From contig CM077597.1 in assembly GCA_039654915.1 (NCBI GenBank), forward strand, positions 89,096,001 through 89,160,000: a stretch of 64,000 nucleotides of DNA, in the 5' to 3' direction. The translations under genes were made by a program, and so were the position numbers. Source of the stretch: Aquilaria yunnanensis (Eukaryota > Streptophyta > Magnoliopsida > Malvales > Thymelaeaceae). Positions 41,783 through 52,041 of this stretch are shown one piece after another. Positions within the stretch are counted from its first letter, which is position 1; each line of letters starts with the position of its first letter. Under the pieces are notes generated by a model. It had not been told where the DNA came from and did no database searches. It saw nothing but the letters and a program-made list of their open reading frames with translations.

Positions 41783-41819
<37 letters not shown>

Positions 41820-41855
41820 CTTATTACTACTCTTGATGGGTTTATTATTATTATG

Positions 41856-41905
<50 letters not shown>

Positions 41906-41952
41906 TACTACTCTTCTTAATTGGGTTTATTATTATTATGATGATGATGATG

Positions 41953-41983
<31 letters not shown>

Positions 41984-41997
41984 GTATTATTATTAGG

Positions 41998-42054
<57 letters not shown>

Positions 42055-42190
42055 ATTACTACTCTTCTTAATTGGGTTAAAAATTATTATCATGATGATG
42101 ATTATTATTATTAATATTATTATTATTACTATTATTGGGTTTATTATTATTATTATTATTATTAGTAATTATTACTATTGTTATAACAAT
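41460..42190. repeat. ATT/TTA trinucleotide tract with an embedded motif
   Basis: About 700 bp is dominated by (ATT)n. The tract is regularly broken by a segment like ttactactcttnttgggtttatta, seen at least six times. It therefore looks like a higher-order tandem array in which a short sequence was amplified together with the triplet run. Confidence 0.85.
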
Positions 42191-43559
42191 ATATATTACC
42201 TAAGCAATTGACTTCAAAGTAAAGATTTGGTATACAACTATACTAACTACATTCACACACAAATATACAACCTAAACTATGTACTTAAAATAGTAAGTAT
42301 TTTCTATTTATAAATATGCTAACTAATTTCACAGATAAATATACTACATAAACAATTAACTTAAAACTAATTATTTTCTATTCTTAAATATACTAACTAA
42401 TTTCACTCCAAAATATACTACCTAACTAATTTACATAAAACCCAATAATTATTATTTTTAAATATACTAACTAATATGACACATAAATATTTTACCTCAG
42501 CAATTTACTTAAAACTAATTATTTCCTATCTAAAAATATACTAACTAATTTTACACATCAAAATACTAACTAAACAATTTAGTTACAACTAATTAGTAAC
42601 TATTTTTTATTATACTAACTAATTTCATTGATAAATATACAACTTAAACAATTTAAGCCCAACTAATTATTTAATATTTTTTAATGTACTAACTAATGTT
42701 ACACATAAATTTACTACGTAAGCAATTTAGTTAAAACTAATTATTAAATATTTGTAATTATACTAACTAATTTGATACATAAATATACAACCTAAAGAAT
42801 TTACTTAAAACTAATAATAATACTAACTTAACTAATAATAATTTAGTAATTTTAATGATCTTAACTAACTTCACACATAAATATAGTACCTAAACAATTC
42901 AATTAACACTAATAATTTCATATTTTAGAATTCATCACGAAAATAAAAAAAAATTGTAAGAAAATACACATAAATTTCCAATTGTATATATTTCCAATGG
43001 GTAACCTAAAAAATTCACATCCAACCATCAACAACACAAAATCACAAATATTGCATATATTTCAAACCAAATAAACAACTAAAAATCCAGATTATGCGTA
43101 TTTATTGGTATAAAAATTTAAAAAATATAAAATAAACAAACTTACCTCAAATCACGCTCTATCTTCCTTCAAATGGCCGCAAAGAACTGCAATCATGCAA
43201 TAAAACCCAAAATATTCATTCCATTATCAACCAAAACAATGAAACGAGGCAAAAATTGAAAAAAAAAAAAATCAACGAAATTGGAAATAAAACGAAACTA
43301 ACCTTCAGATCTCCCCAAATGACACCAGATCCACGTGCAACTGAGGTAGACGAACCTGTTTCACGGCTTAATCGGAACCAAAACGTGAATGTGTGTGTTG
43401 TGTGATGAAGAGAGAAGCTAGGAGAGAGAGACGCGAATACAAGCTCGCTGGAGAAGACGACTCGTGCTGGGGGGGGGGGGGGAGATTTAAAAACTTTTTT
43501 TCCAACGGTCCTAAACTAAAACGCATCGTTTCATTAAACGCACAAAACCAAATTCCTTT
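42191..43559. other. AT-rich 5' region of CACTA-2
   Basis: No ORF. The stretch 42,200-42,900 repeats a loose pattern 'atactaactaatttcacacataaatatac...aattta' at intervals of about 60-70 bp. A run of 13 G lies at about 43,470-43,482. No gene. Confidence 0.5.
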
Positions 43560-43927
43560 CTATTTCCAACGGTCTCAGCCGTTGGAAAACCTTCAAACTA
43601 AAAATTACATAACTTAATTTTCCAACTGTTATAGCCGTTGGAAGGCCAAATACAAACCATTTTATTTTCCAACGGCTTAAGCCGTTGGAAGTGTAATCAA
43701 TCCAAATTTTGCAGAAAATCGATTAAGTTAAGCATTTTCCAACGGCTAAAGCCGTTGGAACTATAATAAATCCAAATTTTGCAAAAAAATGCATTAATTT
43801 ACCCATTTTCCAATGGCATAAGCCGTTGGAAGTAATATATACATAATTTCTTCATTTTCCAATGGCTAAAGCCGTTGGAACTATAATAAATCCAAATTTC
43901 GCAAAAAAATGCATTAATTTACCCATT
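43560..43927. repeat. Right subterminal repeats of CACTA-2, first part
   Basis: Palindromic TTCCAACGG...CCGTTGGAA motifs alternate with spacers such as 'ctataataaatccaaatttgcaaaaaa'. The array is interrupted at about 43,928 and resumes at about 45,354. Confidence 0.85.
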
Positions 43928-45353
43928 GATTTGAATTGATGGTTCCTACGAAACATCTTCTATTTCCTTCTTTACTTGACTTGTTTCACGAACATTTTTA
44001 CTCCATTCTCTTTGTTTTGCTTTGTAATCAAATTCTTCAATATCTTCAATGATAAGTTTATCTTTATTCTCCAAAATTCTGAATCTCAAAAATCTCAATC
44101 TTATTCCTTAAAGATTTTATTTCTACTTTAACCTCTAAAATTTTTCTTTTTAATTCTACAATAGCTAGTTCCTGAGAGCTTTTTTGTGACTCATTAAACC
44201 TTTTAAGGATTTTGCTAAGCTATAGATTGGCGGTTTTGTCAGTTCTTGTAAGTCCACTTTATTTTTCATATTTCTTCTATAATGACTTTGATCCTGGTGG
44301 TGTTCTTGCTTTTTTACTATATCTAGATACTTGAACAAAAAATTTTTTCTTAATTCTATGTCATCAATCTTTCTAACAAACTCTAAAATTCTTTCATCCT
44401 CCTAAGTAATAATATTAACCCAAATCATGTTTAATTGTAGATTATTAAATGTGTTCCGTAACTCACATGAATCACAACCACATTTAGAACCACAGTTTTT
44501 TGATTCAGTTTTAAAACATTATCTAAGGCCAATAATATTTACTTCTTCAAAAAATTTTATCTAAGGCCAATAATATTTACTTCTTCAAAACTGTCTTCAA
44601 AAGTCATTTTCTTTTTGTTCTCCTTCAAACTCATTATCATTATTTAGTAAAATTTGCATCAAACTCTTTTCTGACCTCTATCAATTTTCTAAAAAGTTTA
44701 TTTTTTTATTTGTTTTGCATTTATTTGGAAAGTGTCCCGATTTTTCACATCTCTAATAGACCTTAGGGTCTTTATGAATCTTTTTTTCTTGTATATTTTG
44801 GAGGATCTAGGTTTTTCTTCTAATCTTTCAAACCTTATTCTTCTATACTTCTTATAGGACTTATGTTTCTTTTTTTTTTCTTTCTAGAATTATACTATGG
44901 CTTCCATATGTCATAACCGAATTGAGAACAAAACACTACCATTTCTTTTTTACTAGCCATTTTTCTCTTTTAACGTATTTTTCCCATTTCATTTCATGAC
45001 ACATTTTAAGGCCAACTTCTTTAATTTAAGCTAATATTTGACCATAAGTGTAATTTTTTAGGTTAACATGACCTTGGTTCTTTTGTTTACTATGATCCAT
45101 GACTAATTGCCCAAAGTGTTTTGGTAATCCTTGAATGAACTTTGCTTTCCAAATTAACGATATACAATCATCTATTTCATGAACTCTTGTAAGTAAAGTA
45201 TCCTAATAGCATTTTAGATTAGACATCTCTAAATCTTAAGTTTAACAATAACTCTCTATTTCTATTTTCTTTACTTGTCGTGCTACCAACAAAGTGAGAA
45301 TATATGGTTAACAGCAAGGTATTAACAACATCAGACTTATTTGAGTTTATTGT
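43928..45353 (-). mobile_element. Endogenous pararetrovirus fragment (Caulimoviridae-like coat protein region), broken
   Basis: On the minus strand, about 45,235-44,900 codes a segment that resembles the conserved coat-protein core of plant pararetroviruses. Further on (about 44,760-44,690) lies a CCHC zinc-knuckle-like motif with one cysteine position changed, and about 44,400-43,930 codes a Lys/Glu-rich coiled-coil segment. The frame is broken by several stops and shifts, so it cannot make a protein. A unit of about 38 bp is duplicated in tandem near 44,521-44,590. No reverse transcriptase, movement protein or LTR was seen. It sits inside the CACTA-2 subterminal repeats. The family assignment rests on remembered motifs only; a decayed retrotransposon gag is the alternative. 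Confidence 0.6.
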
Positions 45354-46075
45354 GTAATCAATCCAAATTTTGCAGAAAATCGATTAAGTTACGCATTTTC
45401 CAACGGCTAAAGCCGTTGGAACTATAATAAATCCAAAATTCGCAAAACAATGCAGTAATTTACCCATTTTCCAACGGCATAAGCCGTTGGAACCATGATA
45501 AATCCAAATTTGGCAAATAAATGCAGTAATTTACCCATTTTCCAACGGCATAAGCCGTTGGAAGTAATATATACATAATTTCTTCATTTTCCTACGGCTA
45601 AAGCCGTTGGAACTATAATAAATCCAAAATTCGTAAAAAAACGCAGTAATTTACCCATTTTCCAACGGCTTATGCCGTTGGAAGTAATATATACATAATT
45701 TCTTCATTTTCCAACGGCTAAAGCCATTGGAACCCTAATAAATCCAAATTTGGCAAATAAATGCAGTAATTTACCCATTTTCCAACGGCTTGCCGTTGGA
45801 AGTAATATATATACATAATTTCTTCATTTTCCAACGGCTAAAGCCGTTGGAACTATAATAAATCCAATATTCGCAAAAAAATGCAGTAATTTACCTATTA
45901 CTTGGCCCATTTTCCAACGGTTCAAGCCGTTGGAAGTTATATATATATAAAGTTTCCACAATTTCCAACTGCTGGGCAGTTGGAAAATAATTTTTCTTAA
46001 TTCCAACGGTTTTGGCAGTTGGAAATTTCCAACTGCTTAACCGTTGGAAATAAGGCAGTTGGAAAAATAGGTTTT
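45354..46075. repeat. Right subterminal repeats of CACTA-2, second part
   Basis: At least ten TTCCAACGGC/GCCGTTGGAA palindromes. Two spacer types alternate ('ctataataaatccaaa...tttaccca' and 'agtaatatatacataatttcttca'), forming a higher-order unit of about 120 bp. The last 120 bases change to the TTCCAACTGC form. Confidence 0.9.
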
Positions 46076-46088
46076 TTTAGTAGTGATT

Positions 46089-49000
46089 GTCGATTGGGTC
46101 GTCCATAATTATGGCAAGATTGTTTGAACCGCCCAATAATTCTTCCTGAAATGCATCTTTTACGTCAGATATATTGTAATGAATGATCCGTCTAGGTTTG
46201 ATTTCCAAAACGGCTGACTACCCTATTTTTTCATGTGACTTTATTGGGTAAACGGTGTAATAAACTTGATCAGCTTAGGAGGCAAGAATAAATATGTCAA
46301 ACTTCTCATATCAACGAGCATCACGAACCTCAACTATACCATATTGTATATGAACCCGAGTTCCATGATCAAGTGTAGGGTAAAACCAATTACACCTAAA
46401 CAATACAACATTTTTTTTCATCTAGGATATTCGAGTTGAATGATTTCTTGTAACTCCCCATAAAAATCACATTCAACCTCACTTGATCCTGAAGTCCTTC
46501 TACATACTCCACTGTTATATGTTGCTTTGTCATGACCCTAGTCATTGATGTGGAACTTGTGCCCATTTATGAAATAAATAGGCCAAGTCTCAACACGATT
46601 TGATGGGCCACATACAACATCCCACAATTTACAGTCTGTGATATTGTTACACACATCATCCACCTAGTTACATATCAATACTATGAATAAGTCTTCCCCT
46701 CGAAGCGAAAAATGGTTCAAGTTCAAGTGTAGGTAACTTACGTAGTTTCTAAGCCATGTGCCAAAGTTATACTCAATGTAGACGTCCAGTTCTGACAGAG
46801 CTAAATTGGGGTCATGCCTACGCACTTCATCAATAAACAAGCTACAAAATATGTATAGAGGTCAGCTGAGCATAAACTATTTATCTAGAGTATATAAAGA
46901 AAAAAGTGTTATGGCTTTTACTCGAGGTACAGCTTCACCTTGTTATAATTTAGCAAGACATATGTAGTAGCAACCCTCATTTCATTGTCATCAAGATATC
47001 GATATTTTTGATGCACCATATGGACGACTTAGGTATCTAAAGATTGACCACAATGATTCATGATTTGGTCTTGGTTCGCCATCATCATTTTAAGGTACTC
47101 TATTTGTCATATATAGAATATGGGATTCAAAGTAGTAGGAGCAAAATGTAAAGGTCTCCTCAATTAGATCGGCTTCACAAATTAAACCCTCTACATGAGC
47201 CTTATTTGATATATTCATTTTGAGGTCATGCATGCAATGCTTAAATTTGTACATTCACCTATACTGAATAGGGCTTTTAACCCTTGCTTCATAAGGTAGG
47301 TGGACCGGCAAATGTTCCGTTGAATAGAAAAAAGCAGGTGGAAAAATTTACTCCAACTTGCAAAGTATAACTAAAATATTGGCTTCCAACTAGACCATGT
47401 GATTCACATCTAACTCTGGAGAGCATACATCTCGAAAGAATTGGCTTAACTCGGTCAACGATTTCCATATATTTTTAGGTATTACTTGAAGGGCTATTGG
47501 GAGGAGCCTTTGCATCATTACAAAACAATCATGGCTTTTCATACCAGACATATGAGCAACATTAGTGTCAACACACCTCCCCAGATTCGATGTATAGTCA
47601 TCTGGGAGTCTAAGTGCTTTAACTCAATTTAGCACATCTGATCTCTGCTGTGTGTTTAGTGTAAAAGTGGCTTTGGCTTTGGCTTTAGGAATCAAATTTA
47701 ACTCTGATCGACTGCATAACATCTCAAGGTCCTTACGAGCCTTTACATTGTCCTTAGTTTTATTCCTTACATCCATCACTGTGTTCCATATATTGTCAAA
47801 AACTTTATTCTCTATATGCATCACATCCAAATTATAGCAGATTAAACTATTCTTCCAATAAGGTAACTCCCAGAAAATACTTTGTTTTGTCCAATTATGA
47901 GTTCTCCCATAACCGGGTTTGTTACAAACATGTCCATTGTGAACTACAGATGGCAAATTCAAGATATATTGAAATATTGATTCAGGTGGAAGACACTCAG
48001 GAGGCAATGATTTCTCAACTTTTCCTTTCTTAAGAGCAACTATGTTTCTTCTATATGGGTGATCCAACTAGAGAAATTGTCGATGATAATCAAAGAAGAA
48101 AGTTTTCCCCCTATGCTCAAGTTGGAAGGCTTTGCTATTTTCCATGCAAATAGGGCAAGATAACCTCCCATGAATCATCCATCCGAACAACATCCTATAA
48201 GCTAGAAAGTCATTTATAGTCGACAAAACTGAAGCTCGGAGCTAGAAGTTTTGTTTCAGTGAAACATCCTATGTTTGAGGGCCCAGTACCAATAAAGTAA
48301 AAAATATATATGATTTTTTTATACACATCCACGAAGGTAAATTATAAGGACTGGCCAACATGAATATTGTTTACCAGAATTTTCAAATGGAACAATGCCA
48401 TCAGAACAAATGCCAAGGTGAACATTTCGGTGTTCTACGGCAAACCACGGATACGTGTGATCAAAATGTTTCCGTGCTTCCTCATTTGAAGGATGTTTTA
48501 AAACATTTGGCTCAGATCAATGCTCACTGTGCCATCTTATGTACTCTGCAGTTGAAAGTGAAGCATATAGTCACTGAAGGCAAAGAGTTTGTTGTAAATG
48601 GTGCATGGTTTTTCTTACTCTATCTTTACCCCTTCCAGCTTTTATTAGCTTAAACCGAGATTCACCATAAAACTTGCAATTTGTAGCATCTTTATCATTA
48701 TTCCAAAACAACATGCAGTTGTTAACACATGCATCAATTTTAATAGGCGCAAGACCGAGTTATGAAACTAATTTCTTCATCTCATACTAATTGGATGGCA
48801 TCTTGCTGTCACTGGGCTGCTTCTTTTTCATTAAGGCCGTGATACCATTATAACAGCCTCTTGGTATGTGATATTATGCTTTAAGGTTTAACAAACGAAC
48901 TGCAGCAGACAGCTCAGAATGCGTATCATATTCATCTTATAGAGGTGTAGTTACTGAGTACAATAAATTTGAAAATCGCCTAAAACCTTCATTAGGTTGT

Positions 49001-49415
49001 TTATCGACTTGAGTGAAATTCTGATGGGAACTTGGTCCGATTGCATCAAATACCATTCAAGCATATGGGTTCACATTTGAACTATACTCATATTGTTCTT
49101 ACCAATCAGAATTATGAAATGGTTGATCTGAAGGGTTATTAAACGGCTCTCCATGAGCTGTCCAGTTTAAGTAACAAGGCATGAAACTTCATTTGTATAG
49201 ATGAACTCTAACGTCATCACAATCCTTAAACCTTAAATTTTTACATCTCCTACACGGGCAGCGTATTTTGTTTCCATCCATATGGCCTGGATTACTACAA
49301 GCAAATGTTATAAATTGCTCAACCCCTATCTCCCACTCCTCTTTGTACCCAATTCACCCGAGTAAAAAATGATTGCTATACATCCAACTACGTTCTTGTT
49401 CCATGAAGTCCTACC
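46089..49415 (-). pseudogene. TNP2/DUF4216 transposase gene of CACTA-1, decayed
   Basis: The same gene order as at 37,549-41,203: a transposase-associated start near 49,410, the TNP2 core (an open block at 48,067-47,624 with DVMHIENKVFDNIWNTVMD), and DUF4216 at about 46,680-46,089, ending in DDPIDN at the CACTA-2 insertion. Many stops and small deletions are present. The GATTGGTAAGA motif is conserved near 49,104. The acidic tail was displaced to 34,784-34,972. Confidence 0.85.
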
Positions 49416-49677
49416 AATGCAAATTATATATTTGCCTTTATGACATCTTGAAAATCATGAACAAATAAAATTAATTTCCTAAATTAAAAAAATTAAAAAT
49501 TAAATCCACGAATTCCATTTACCAATAGGCAACATATTATTTTTAGTTGCATGCATAAATATTGCACCCAATTAAACAATGTAAGTTAAAACTAACAATA
49601 TACTAAGTTCTAATTAAATACTTAAATCAGAAAAATTTAAATAACTTCTACAAAAATTACATATATTAATGCATATT

Positions 49678-49735
49678 TAAGGTTTAGGGTTTAGCTAGGG
49701 TTAATAATCTTAGGTTTAAGGTTTAGGGTTTAGGG
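49678..49735 (+). repeat. Short telomere-like motif cluster
   Basis: Five or six copies of ggtttagg / ggtttaagg / gtttaggg, related to the plant telomere repeat TTTAGGG but irregular. It is directly followed by triplet repeats. Confidence 0.5.
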
Positions 49736-49739
49736 GAAT

Positions 49740-49850
49740 ATAATAATAATAATAATAATTATTATTATTATTATTATTATTGTTGTTGTTGTTGGTGTTA
49801 CTACTACTACTACCACCACCACCACTACTACTATTATTATTATTTTTAAT
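49740..49850. repeat. Compound trinucleotide microsatellite
   Basis: Successive runs of AAT, ATT, GTT, ACT, ACC, ACT and ATT lie within about 110 bp, each run differing from the next by one base. Confidence 0.85.
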
Positions 49851-50739
49851 TTCATGCATAAATATTGCACCAAATTAAACAATGTTACTTAAAACTAACA
49901 ATATACTAACTTCCAATTAAATCCTTAAATCAAAAAATTTGAAATAACTTCCAAAGAAATTACATATATTAATGGGTAACCTATGAACTTTAATTTCATA
50001 AATAAATATCCCACCCAATACTATACAAACTTAATTAACACTAAAAATATACTAATATTCTATTAAATCCCATAATTAAAAAAAACACATATTCCATATA
50101 TCATATGAATGAGTCACCTATCAACTATAATTTCACACGTAAAAAATTTAATTAAAACTAATTAAATACTAATTTTAATTTAAACCCAAAATTAAAAAAA
50201 ATGAACAAAATTGGAAAAAACTCAAAATACCAATGGGTAACCTAAATACTTCACTTCCAACCATCAACAACTACAAATCACTTACATTTCACATATTTCT
50301 AACCAAATTAACTCAAAAACTTTCGAATTTATTCCATTTTTTGTGAAAAAATTTTTTTTTAAATAAATGAGAAAATGAATACTTCAACATCTTACCTCAA
50401 ATCCGAAAATGAACCTTGAAAATGCGTGTGAATGGCTTTGAATATGGCAACACAAGCAAAATCTTCCACCCATTATCATGGGAAACTTCAAAGAAGTAAG
50501 AAAAATGAAAATCCAAAATTAAAAATAGAAAAAAATTAAAAATAAGCAAAACTCACTGGATCTACAAGTTTTAGTTGAAAAATTGCCAATGTTGACATCA
50601 AACAACATCGTTTTGTTGTCCCTCAAGCTATTTGTGAAGTGTGTGCGTGTGGGAGAAGAAAAGAGATGAAGGAGTGAAAATTTCAGCCCCTGTGAAATGT
50701 ACTAGATCTAGAGATGGAAGACAATTTAAAATTTTCGTT
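49851..50739. other. AT-rich 5' region of CACTA-1
   Basis: No gene. It is a counterpart of 42,191-43,559 in CACTA-2, with similar loose 'aattaaaactaa' repeats. Confidence 0.5.
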
Positions 50740-51300
50740 TCCAACAGCTAAAACATCAAAATGCATTGTTTAACTTAAATATTTTCCAATGGGCAATACA
50801 TATTTTTTCAACGGTCTAAGCCGTTGGAAATATAAACATAAAACACAGTTACATTTAAAATTAAGCCGTTGGAAATAGAAAAATAATAATTGTCATTTCA
50901 ATTAATTATTTTCCAACGGCCTCAGCTGTTGGAAAAAAGCTATCTAAAACATGCCCTGTTTATATACTTCAAAGTTCCAATGGTCTAAGCCGTTGGAAAT
51001 ATAAATATAAAACACTGTTACATTTAAAATTAAGCCATTGAAAAAAGAAAAAAAATAATAAACACCGTTTCAATTAAATATTTTCCAACGGCTTACTTGA
51101 AATATATAAATGAGAAGTTTTTAGATAGATTTCTTCCAACGGCTTAAAATCTATCTAAAAACTCCCCGTTTATATACTTCAAGGTTCCAACAGTAGGCCG
51201 TTGGAAAATTTTTAAGACTGGTTCCAACGGCTTTGCACGTTGGAAAATTCTAACAGTTTGGATGTTGAAAAAGTGGCCATTGGAAAATACAGTTTTTTAA
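50740..51300. repeat. Right subterminal repeats of CACTA-1
   Basis: TTCCAACGG / CCGTTGGAAA motifs are mixed with decayed forms. A block of about 200 bp (about 50,800-50,940) is repeated at about 50,975-51,090. Confidence 0.8.
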
Positions 51301-51309
51301 GTAGTGGTA

Positions 51310-51462
51310 ATTCGTCATATCGATTTGGGCATCATTGTCGTGTAACTCTTCAATTGAGATGCCTTTATCGGCAGTCTGAGAATGACAACGAATCAAGCCT
51401 CGGAGGTTGGTGGTGTGAGAATATGAACTCTCTATCAACTTGCCCTTTCCTCTTAAAGCCAT
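51310..51462 (-). pseudogene. hAT transposase, N-terminal part cut off by the CACTA
   Basis: The minus strand starts MALRGKGKLIESS and ends at codons for MTNY exactly at the CACTA border. Codons NLGLDD on the other side (from 32,355) continue in the same frame once one TAC target copy is removed. The low-complexity N-terminus is normal for hAT transposases. Confidence 0.65.
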
Positions 51463-52041
51463 GAGTCACGAACTAATAGTAGTGATTAATGCAAAATTAA
51501 GAGTAGATTATGAAGATATTAGGCGGAGATTAGTAAAAAATTTGGAAGAGATTAAGAAAAACGCTCGAATGCTTGAGAGAATATAGTAGAGGAAAAATAA
51601 AGATTGAGTGATGATGTGAGGATAGAGTGAAAATGATATTTGTATTTAGAGGGGAAGGCCAAAAATTATTTGGACCAAAAAGTCCTTAAATTTTAGTTGT
51701 TGAGAAGGGTGCAAATGAAATTTTAGGAGCTAAAATGGAGCAAAAAACCATTGGATGACCTACTTTGTAATTAAACCAATTTTTAAAATTTCTTTTTTTG
51801 GTGTCCGTTGAAGGAGTCGTTAGGGGTGTTCCAGGCGTGGACGAGACCTGTAGGTCTTGTGCTAGGTCAGTTCTGCGGGTCGGGTCAAGGGTCGGTCGGG
51901 TTAGATATTACGGCGAGGCAGTCTATGTTGCACAATTCTCTCATTCATGCCCATATTTTTACGGGTTTTTGCCAAGGTAGGTTTAACTTTCAGGTCAGTC
52001 CCGATTTGGGCCGCATTGAACCGGCCTATGTCCTATCTCTA

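Larger units (their letters stand above)
34976..46085 (-). mobile_element. Inner CACTA element, CACTA-2, inserted in the CACTA-1 transposase gene
   Basis: The left end is CACAACTAAAAAAACTA and the right end, read inverted, is CACTACTAAAAAAACCTA. The target duplication is ATT (34,973-34,975 and 46,086-46,088). Length is 11,110 bp, including about 1.4 kb of pararetrovirus-like DNA. It carries a nearly complete TNP2 gene and a TNPA-like gene on the minus strand. The left subterminal array uses mainly TTCCAACTGC and the right array mainly TTCCAACGGC. It is clearly younger than CACTA-1, because its coding regions are mostly open. Confidence 0.9.
32359..51306 (-). mobile_element. Outer CACTA (En/Spm-type) element, CACTA-1
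   Basis: The right end, read inverted, is CACTACTTAAAAAACTG. The left end (AATTATTAAAAAATG) is a decayed match. The target duplication is GTA (32,356-32,358 and 51,307-51,309). Both ends carry arrays of the subterminal motif TTCCAACGG and its inverse. Two minus-strand genes lie inside, a TNP2/DUF4216 gene and a TNPA-like gene, both decayed. Its own length is about 7.8 kb, the remaining 11.1 kb being CACTA-2. Confidence 0.85.
30082..52041 (-). mobile_element. hAT transposon (about 3 kb of its own DNA) carrying nested CACTA elements
   Basis: The left end TAGAAATGGGCATCG and the right end (read inverted) TAGAGATAGGACATAG are matching hAT-type termini with GC-rich subterminal 'cccg/gggt' motifs. 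Flanking 8-mers cttgatgg and cctgacaa are diverged, but both fit the minisatellite unit CCTGAATG, so an old 8-bp duplication is plausible. A degenerate minus-strand transposase lies inside. Removing the CACTA at 32,359-51,306 leaves about 3.0 kb. Confidence 0.7.

Noticed and set aside
43560..46075. CRISPR-like or microRNA precursor hairpins in the TTCCAACGG array
   Set aside because: The palindromes are short, many and located at transposon ends. They fit CACTA subterminal repeats. Small RNAs from them are possible but not shown.
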